Notes under the pieces: generated by a model
Seen by the model: only the letters and a program-made list of their open reading frames with translations
Database searches by the model: none
Told to the model about the DNA's origin: nothing
Translations under genes and position numbers: made by a program
Assembly (NCBI GenBank): GCA_947174215.1
Contig: CAMWIB010000017.1
Location: forward strand, 1 to 13,181
Source of the DNA: an uncultured Clostridia bacterium
GTDB lineage: Bacteria > Bacillota > Clostridia > Christensenellales > CAG-917
Length of the DNA stretch: 13,181 nucleotides
Direction: 5' to 3'
Shown here: positions 8,175 through 13,181 of the stretch, piece after piece
How positions within the stretch are numbered: the first letter of the stretch is position 1
Layout of the letters: each line of letters opens with the position of its first letter

Positions 8175-9518
8175 ATGAGATTGAAAAAAACATCATTGAA
8201 AAAATCGTTTTTGAAGATACTTCTTTGCGCGATTACCGTTCTTTTGTTTGGAACGGTGCTTACGGCTTGTAACAACGATACTGGCAATACCGTACAGTTT
8301 GACCATACCGTTATTTTCAAATATAACGACGGTTATCTGGTTGGTAAAAACAATATGAAGCCCGAGCAGACGCTTGGTGTTGACGAGAACTCGCTTATCA
8401 GTATCCGTCCCGGCTACAATGATAAGTTTAACGAAGAGAAATTTGACAACTATTACGTTGCTGGTTGGTATCTTCCTAAAACCGACGAAGATGGCAATCT
8501 TGTCAAACAGGACGAGGCAGGTCGTATCTTTGTTGAAAAGACGGACCGCTATGGCGCTGTGAAAAGATATGAGTACGATTTGGAGTTGGGTACCGAGGGA
8601 AAAGAGATTATCACCGAAGAAGATATTAACGACGTGAAGTACATTGATGACACTCGTGTAATTCTTGATAAGGAATGGGTTTTTGAAACGGACAGAGTGA
8701 CGGAAGACGTCACGCTCTATGCAGAGTTGAAGGTGATGGCGAAGCTCATTGGCGTTGACATCGCAACCGGTGAAACGGTAAGGACGTGGCAGCGTGCGCC
8801 TAAGACGAAGTTCAATAAGCCCGAGGACGGAATTGACGCGCCTGTGAAAACAGGATATTCCTTCCTCCGCAAATACTACAAGGACGCAGAAAAGAAGGAA
8901 GAATATGAATGGCCTTACGTCTTTGGAGAGGAGAATGATACCGTTTACGTCGAAATGAAGCAGGGAAGCTGGGCGGTAATTCTCACTGCGGCGGAGCTTG
9001 TTGCTCAAATGAAGTCAGGAAGCAGAAATATTCACCTTGCCGAAGATATTGACCTTAAAGATTTCGATGGTTCTTTGAAGACGAAAGAATTGTGGACACT
9101 CGGAAATTTCAACTTGGAGTTTGACGGCAATGGTCACGTCGTAAAGAATATCACGCGTAATTTTGTTGCGGCGCAAAATAGCAAAACAAACCACGCGGGT
9201 ATTTTTGGTACACTTGGCAAGAACGCGTATATACACGATGTAACATTTGAGAACGTGACTATTACGTATGACGTAAACGCTTCGCTGACTGCGATTGGCT
9301 TGTATGTTGGCTTGTTCGCATGGAAGGCGGATGAGGGCGCAAGAGTTGAAAACGTAACTATTGCAAACTCCACGCTTACCTATCACGATTACAACAACGG
9401 CGTCCGCGGAAGCAATTGGATAACTCAGGACTCCACGAGAGAGCAAGACGTCAAGTATGAATTGATTGACGTTACGGTGACGGTTATTCCAAGCGGCGTT
9501 GACGAGGGCGAGGAATAA
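8175..9518 (+). CDS. Surface lipoprotein with InlB-B-like and GLUG-like beta-helix segments, function unknown
   Basis: This 447-residue protein has a lipoprotein signal: Lys-rich start, hydrophobic core and lipobox LTAC with the lipidated Cys at residue 32, followed by a polar linker. It should be tethered to the outer face of the membrane. Residues about 43-184 look like an expanded InlB B-repeat (Listeria-Bacteroides type): a VIFKYNDG strand, a VAGWYLP motif and the ending VTEDVTLYAEL. Residues about 186-266 look like a second, diverged copy with KTGYSFLRKYY. Residues about 268-410 fit a GLUG-type beta-helix: a DIDL motif, FDGNGHVVKNIT, then AGIFGTLGKNAYIHDVTFEN and VGLFAWKADEGARVENVTI. No catalytic signature is visible. 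It sits 84 bases after the protease stop and 78 bases before the peptide-binding lipoprotein, so a part in the same surface process, perhaps substrate docking, is possible but inferred. The start could also be GTG 8172 or TTG 8181. Confidence 0.85.
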   Translation: MRLKKTSLKKSFLKILLCAITVLLFGTVLTACNNDTGNTVQFDHTVIFKYNDGYLVGKNNMKPEQTLGVDENSLISIRPGYNDKFNEEKFDNYYVAGWYLPKTDEDGNLVKQDEAGRIFVEKTDRYGAVKRYEYDLELGTEGKEIITEEDINDVKYIDDTRVILDKEWVFETDRVTEDVTLYAELKVMAKLIGVDIATGETVRTWQRAPKTKFNKPEDGIDAPVKTGYSFLRKYYKDAEKKEEYEWPYVFGEENDTVYVEMKQGSWAVILTAAELVAQMKSGSRNIHLAEDIDLKDFDGSLKTKELWTLGNFNLEFDGNGHVVKNITRNFVAAQNSKTNHAGIFGTLGKNAYIHDVTFENVTITYDVNASLTAIGLYVGLFAWKADEGARVENVTIANSTLTYHDYNNGVRGSNWITQDSTREQDVKYELIDVTVTVIPSGVDEGEE

Positions 9519-9531
9519 GAAGGATATTATG

Positions 9532-9553
9532 GACTGCGAAATGATTCGCGGTC
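9532..9553 (+). other. 9-bp hairpin between the lipoprotein and binding-protein genes
   Basis: GACTGCGAA (9532-9540) pairs with TTCGCGGTC (9545-9553) with one G-U pair and an ATGA loop. It lies 14 bases after the stop codon of the upstream gene and is followed by GGTGATTATAAAAAATT, which is not a U-tract. It may be a weak terminator, a processing site or part of the 5' leader of the binding-protein mRNA. Confidence 0.4.
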
Positions 9554-9584
9554 GGTGATTATAAAAAATTCTCATTATTGAGAG

Positions 9585-9590
9585 AAGGAG
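9585..9590 (+). promoter_or_regulatory. Ribosome binding site of the solute-binding protein gene
   Basis: AAGGAG lies 6 bases before the ATG at 9597. It is the strongest Shine-Dalgarno site in the window apart from that of the protease and supports high translation, as is usual for binding proteins, which outnumber their permeases. Confidence 0.8.
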
Positions 9591-9596
9591 AGAGCA

Positions 9597-12446
9597 ATGA
9601 AGAAAAGTATTAAGCGTTTTTCTGTTTTGTTGATTGCCGTAATGGCGCTTTGCTTGCTTGCAACGTCACTTGTTGCTTGCAACAAGAACAAGCAAAAGAA
9701 CGACCCAGAATCACGCGCATTCTCGATGAGTATAAACACTCCTGACGGAGTATTCAATCCGTTCTACTCATCTTCGGCAGACGACAGCAGCGTTATCAGC
9801 TTGACGCAGATATCTATGCTTAGCACCGATAAGGAAGGAAATATCGTCTACGGTGAAAAAGAGCCGACCGTCACAAAGTCTTATTGGAAAAATGAAAATA
9901 AGGATGATGACGGCAATGTTGTGACTACTACGTATGAGTTCCTTATTAAGAACGGAATCAAGTGGTCAAACGGCTCCGACCTTACGATAAAGGACGTGCT
10001 GTTCAACCTCTACGTTTATCTTGACCCTGCATATACGGGTTCTGCAACGATTTATTCAACGGATATTGTCGGTTTGAATAAATACAGATTGCAGAAGGCG
10101 AGCGACGATGAGGTCGGTGATAGCTCTGATTTTGAAGCGGGCTTCATTCAGGAGGCGGCTCTTAGAATCAACGACGCAATCGAGTACGTTCAGTATTACG
10201 GAAAGGGTATTGCCGCAGACAAGAAGCCTTCGCTTCCCGCTAATCCGAATACAACTCAGATTTCATCTGACTTTGTTACGATTGCAAGACTGTTCATGAG
10301 CGAGCTTGAAAGCGACTGGAATGCAATCAACGTAGAAGATTATAAGGAATGGGGTAACGTCACTTCCGCAACTGCGAACTTGCCTCTCAAAGACCAAAAG
10401 TTTGATGGTATCAAGGATAAGTGGGTTATCTTCTTCCTCAACGACGGCGGATATTCTCAGTTGATTAAAAAAGATAAGGAAGAAAACTTCGCGGAAAACA
10501 GCAAGGGTAATTATATCATTGATGAAGAAGCAAGAGAGGAAATTCTCTACACAATGGCGGAGCAGTGGCTTGTTGGCAAGGGTCTTGCAACCATTGATGA
10601 TGAAACCTTTAAGGTCACTCTCAACGAGTCCGACCCAAGCAAACTCGAAGCTGCAATTAAGGAGTATTGTATAAATACTGTTTTCAGTAGCTACTTCCCC
10701 GGCTTCCTTGATAATGAGGCAAACAAGAGTATCGTCACAAGAAAGGTTGACAAGTTTGAATTGACTGCTACCGAGCGTACGGCAGTACTTACACAAATCA
10801 TTCCCGGCACAAATGCAAACCAATATGAAATGGTTTCACGCTACTGGGGTTCAGCCTCAACCGCGCTCGAACAATTCACTGCTGAGCAAAAGAGTTTGTA
10901 TTACAAGAATGCTGAAAGAGTTCAGCCCAACATCGAAGGCATCAAGGTGGGCAAGACCAACAACTTCCATGGAGAGGCGCTTGGTTCGACCCACTACGTA
11001 CTTCGCATCGATATCAACGACGTCGACCCGAAGGCAATCTACAACTTTGCATTCACTGTTGCGCCTATGTACTACTATTCCACGACAAACTGGAGTGGTA
11101 AGAACTACATCAAGGATATGGAGGACGATTTCGCGGCGTGGGAAGCGGCTTATGACAAAGATAAAAACACCACTTACCGTATGTCCCATTTCGGTCTGGA
11201 ATTTGGTAGCAACGACTTCATGCTTGAAGTGGTAAAGCCTGAAAGCAAAAACGGCGTTCCCGTTGGCGGCGGCCCGTACATGGCTTCAAATGAAAACGGT
11301 AGGGATGACGGTCGCGTAACGGCAAGCGAATTCCGAAACAACAACAACTTTATAAACTACGCGCGCAATCCGTACTTCCACACCGTTGGCGCAGAACTTG
11401 AAAATGCAAAGATTAAGTATGTCAGATTTAAGGTTGTTGACGCAGACCAGATTGTAAACTATCTTACGACAAACAATCTCGACTACGGTGACCCATCCGC
11501 CACACAGGCAAACATTGACGTTCTCAACGGAGCGGGTATCAACCACGTAGAGATTAAGACAAACGGTTACGGCTACGTGGGTATCAACCCAAGATACGTG
11601 CCTGAGATTGCAGTCCGCCGTATCATCATGAGCGTAATGAACACTGAGCTTATTGTTAACGACTATTACTATGGCGGTCTTGCAGAGGTCATTAAGCGTC
11701 CTATCTCCAAGACGAGTTGGGCATATCCGAAGGCTGCTGGCGACTACACTTCAGAAAATGGTTTCGAGTATAGATTTAATAAAAGCAACAGCTATAACGG
11801 TCAAACGATTGAACAGATACTTGAAGGCTTGGGCTATAAGCGCGGTAGCGGCAACGTTTATGAAAAGAACATCGAAGGTTTCGGCAGAGATAGGCTTGAC
11901 TATAAGTTCACCATCGCAGGCGGTTCAACAGACCACCCCGCATACGCAATGTTCCTTGGTGCGATGCAGTATCTAAACGACCACGGCTTCGGCGTGCAAG
12001 TTGTCACCTCGCCACAGGCGCTCAGCGATTTGAGTAACGGTAAGCTCGCTGTTTGGGCGGCGGCTTGGTCAAGCACGATTGACCCCGATATGTATCAGGT
12101 ATACCACAAGGATTCTCAGGCAGGCTCTGTCAAGAACTGGGGTTATCCGCAGATTCTTGGTATGACAAGTGACGAAGCTTGGGGTGATGAACTTCTTATT
12201 GTTCAAGAACTGAGTAAACGTATTGATTTGGGTAGAGCCACTACCGACCAAGATAAGCGTAAAGAAATTTACGCAGGTGCGCTTGATTTGATTATGGAGC
12301 TTGCAGTTGAGTTCCCGACCTATCAGCGTAACGATATGTCGGCATATCAACCCAACTTGTTGGACCCCAAGACGTTGCCGTCAAAGGATGACTGCTCGCC
12401 GTATAGCGGCTTGCTCGCACGCATCTGGGAGATTAACTATCTATAA
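9597..12446 (+). CDS. Oversized ABC transporter solute-binding lipoprotein, family 5 (oligopeptide/dipeptide type)
   Basis: This 949-residue lipoprotein is predicted to bind peptides, or possibly another family 5 ligand, outside the membrane and deliver them to the permease encoded next. It has a Lys/Arg-rich start, a hydrophobic core and lipobox LVAC with Cys28. Family 5 landmarks are visible: the N-terminal ligand-binding stretch with YEFLIKNGIKWSNGSDLTIK and DVLFNLYVYLDP (about 118-145), the VGGGPYMA motif near residue 559 (family PVGTGPY), GINPRYVPEIAVRRIIMSVM (about 662-681), matching the family's conserved stretch before the predicted ligand contacts, and WAAAWSSTIDPDMYQVYH (about 820-837), matching the usual W-x-A-D-Y-D-P segment. 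Typical members have 500-600 residues. The excess lies mainly between about residues 170 and 440, just before EGIKVGKTNN, where the family normally continues without a break. The reading frame is intact, so this is a true insertion rather than an error. Exact ligand cannot be read from sequence. Confidence 0.9.
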   Translation: MKKSIKRFSVLLIAVMALCLLATSLVACNKNKQKNDPESRAFSMSINTPDGVFNPFYSSSADDSSVISLTQISMLSTDKEGNIVYGEKEPTVTKSYWKNENKDDDGNVVTTTYEFLIKNGIKWSNGSDLTIKDVLFNLYVYLDPAYTGSATIYSTDIVGLNKYRLQKASDDEVGDSSDFEAGFIQEAALRINDAIEYVQYYGKGIAADKKPSLPANPNTTQISSDFVTIARLFMSELESDWNAINVEDYKEWGNVTSATANLPLKDQKFDGIKDKWVIFFLNDGGYSQLIKKDKEENFAENSKGNYIIDEEAREEILYTMAEQWLVGKGLATIDDETFKVTLNESDPSKLEAAIKEYCINTVFSSYFPGFLDNEANKSIVTRKVDKFELTATERTAVLTQIIPGTNANQYEMVSRYWGSASTALEQFTAEQKSLYYKNAERVQPNIEGIKVGKTNNFHGEALGSTHYVLRIDINDVDPKAIYNFAFTVAPMYYYSTTNWSGKNYIKDMEDDFAAWEAAYDKDKNTTYRMSHFGLEFGSNDFMLEVVKPESKNGVPVGGGPYMASNENGRDDGRVTASEFRNNNNFINYARNPYFHTVGAELENAKIKYVRFKVVDADQIVNYLTTNNLDYGDPSATQANIDVLNGAGINHVEIKTNGYGYVGINPRYVPEIAVRRIIMSVMNTELIVNDYYYGGLAEVIKRPISKTSWAYPKAAGDYTSENGFEYRFNKSNSYNGQTIEQILEGLGYKRGSGNVYEKNIEGFGRDRLDYKFTIAGGSTDHPAYAMFLGAMQYLNDHGFGVQVVTSPQALSDLSNGKLAVWAAAWSSTIDPDMYQVYHKDSQAGSVKNWGYPQILGMTSDEAWGDELLIVQELSKRIDLGRATTDQDKRKEIYAGALDLIMELAVEFPTYQRNDMSAYQPNLLDPKTLPSKDDCSPYSGLLARIWEINYL

Positions 12447-12476
12447 GAAATTACGCCATAGAGCGTAGAAAGATTT

Positions 12477-12500
12477 CGCCGTGCGCTTCGGCGCACGGCG
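12477..12500 (+). terminator. Perfect 10-bp GC hairpin with TTCG loop after the binding-protein gene, without U-tract
   Basis: CGCCGTGCGC (12477-12486) and GCGCACGGCG (12491-12500) are exact inverted repeats around TTCG, forming the very stable C(UUCG)G tetraloop. It begins 31 bases after the stop. The next bases are GAATAAAAAAAA, an A-run instead of a U-run on the sense strand, so it is not a standard intrinsic terminator. In binding-protein operons a stable hairpin here commonly protects the upstream mRNA and keeps permease output lower; that role is inferred for this one. Confidence 0.5.
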
Positions 12501-12666
12501 GAATAAAAAAAATTGCCGTAATCGGCAACCATAAAGCCGTAATATGATGGGAAAATTGCGAGTCCTTGCATAATTTGTAAGGCAGAGCAAGCATTTATTG
12601 TGAGTCTTGGCACAAATTGCGCGTAGACGGCACAATAATTTCGGCTTTTTATAAGAAAAACAAATT

Positions 12667-12684
12667 GCGTGCCGTAAGGCGCGC
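12667..12684 (+). other. GC hairpin upstream of the permease start
   Basis: GCGTGCC (12667-12673) pairs with GGCGCGC (12678-12684) with one G-U pair, closed by the loop GTAA. It is followed by a second hairpin with arms 12696-12701 and 12710-12715 that ends just before the ribosome binding region. Together they could form the 5' leader of the permease mRNA. Confidence 0.35.
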
Positions 12685-12732
12685 TCAGTGCAAACGTCTG
12701 TTGGCTTTGACAGACAAAAGGCAGGACACAAT

Positions 12733-13181
12733 ATGGAAACATTGAAGTACATCATCAAACGACTGTTGCTCGCGGTGATAATATTGTTGGGTGTTTCGGT
12801 CATAATCTACGGGCTTGCCCGAATGATGCCTAATGACTATATCGACCAAAAATATTCCTCCGCAGTTGCACAGGGTACGATGAAGCAGGCGGACGTTGAC
12901 CGCATCAAGGAGCTGTACGGTCTCAATATGCCCGACGCCTATCTCACGATTACCGTGAACGGCATAGAGGGCTACAATGGGCAGAAGTTCACGCTCAATG
13001 CCAAGCAGAATACATACGAGGACGAAGTTAAGTTTGGCGCGAAGAAGTATATTGAGTGGTATACCGACGGCTCTACTGCTATATACAGCGGCAAGAACAA
13101 CCTGTGTGTTATCTTGGATATGGTCAAGGACGAAAATTACGGGAACTTCACCATTGGCAAGGTTTATATGCGCGGTGAGGT
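12733..13181 (+). CDS. ABC transporter permease of the DppB/OppB type, N-terminal part only
   Basis: The first 149 residues of an inner-membrane permease are visible; the gene runs off the right edge. The start METLKYIIKRLLLAVIILLG with continued hydrophobics to LARMMPND is the standard first helix of DppB/OppB proteins (family usually ends in M-x-PGDP; here PND). The segment VDRIKELYGLNMPD matches the family's LGLD-x-P stretch. In usual members a Q-Y-x-x-W and GDLGxS motif follows within about 20 residues. Here at least about 30 polar residues (ITVNGIEGYNGQKFTLN and on) intervene before KKYIEWY, and no GDLGxS is reached by residue 149, so an external loop is enlarged. A weak AGGA lies 6 bases before the ATG. 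The partner is the binding protein upstream, which also has a large insertion; the role is peptide import by inference. Confidence 0.8.
   Translation, partial: METLKYIIKRLLLAVIILLGVSVIIYGLARMMPNDYIDQKYSSAVAQGTMKQADVDRIKELYGLNMPDAYLTITVNGIEGYNGQKFTLNAKQNTYEDEVKFGAKKYIEWYTDGSTAIYSGKNNLCVILDMVKDENYGNFTIGKVYMRGE

Larger units (their letters stand above)
12447..12732. other. Hairpin- and repeat-rich gap between binding-protein and permease genes
   Basis: This 286-base gap is unusually long for an opp/dpp operon. No gene is supported in it. It holds a perfect 10-bp hairpin (12477-12500), a TTGCCG/CGGCAA hairpin (12513-12528), a GC hairpin with GTAA loop (12667-12684, one G-U pair) and a GTCTGT/ACAGAC hairpin (12696-12715). 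AAATTGCG occurs three times (12553, 12614, 12662) and AAATTGC once more at 12510. GGCACAA occurs at 12609 and 12629. It may be a structured leader that lowers permease expression, or a dispersed intergenic repeat. Confidence 0.55.

Noticed and set aside
8193..9008. Long antisense open frame (271 residues) opposite the InlB/GLUG lipoprotein
   Set aside because: It fully overlaps a gene with clear lipoprotein signal and domains, and its product shows no recognisable motif.
9499..9530. Possible promoter with TTGACG and TATTAT before the binding-protein gene
   Set aside because: The boxes are good but the spacer is 20 bases, longer than a working sigma-A promoter normally allows.
12437..12803. 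Antisense open frames across the gap before the permease
   Set aside because: Arg/Cys-rich products without a clear start site that run into the permease gene; more likely a by-product of a non-coding structured region. Such frames can be mis-annotated as proteins.

Overview
The window reads as chromosomal DNA of a low-to-moderate GC, Gram-positive-type bacterium, most plausibly an uncultured gut Clostridia lineage (Christensenellales-like). This placement is inference from three things: lipoprotein signal peptides ending in LTAC and LVAC, strong purine-rich Shine-Dalgarno sites, and a giant secreted protease with BspA-type repeats that ends in a membrane anchor without an LPXTG sorting motif. 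No phage, transposon, CRISPR, rRNA or tRNA features were seen.

All genes lie on the + strand. Positions 1-302 are an AT-rich leader holding no convincing gene. Positions 303-8090 encode a 2595-residue cell-surface protein. It has a signal peptide, an I9-like propeptide, an S8 subtilase domain with an inserted PA domain and an intact Asp226/His295/Ser660 triad, and Fn3/Ig-like modules of the lactocepin/C5a-peptidase kind. These are followed by a BIG2-like domain, about 28 BspA-type leucine-rich repeats, a helical spacer, a second bacterial Ig-like domain, one C-terminal membrane helix and an acidic tail of about 100 residues. Positions 8175-9518 encode a lipoprotein with InlB-B-like modules and a GLUG-like beta-helix segment. 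Positions 9597-12446 encode a very large (949-residue) family 5 solute-binding lipoprotein. Positions 12733-13181 hold the start of a DppB/OppB-type permease, cut by the window edge.

The gaps of 84, 78 and 286 bases between genes each contain perfect or near-perfect hairpins, none followed by a U-tract on the sense strand. They may be processing or stability elements, or attenuators, rather than standard intrinsic terminators. The layout suggests a surface peptide-acquisition locus: the anchored protease, with adhesive LRR and Ig modules, cuts host or dietary protein, the binding lipoprotein captures peptides, and the permease imports them. The lipoprotein between them has no assigned function. 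This joint role is inferred from order and domain content; the domain calls themselves rest on visible motifs. The most unusual points are the protease-LRR fusion, large insertions in both the binding protein and the permease, and the acidic tail after the anchor.
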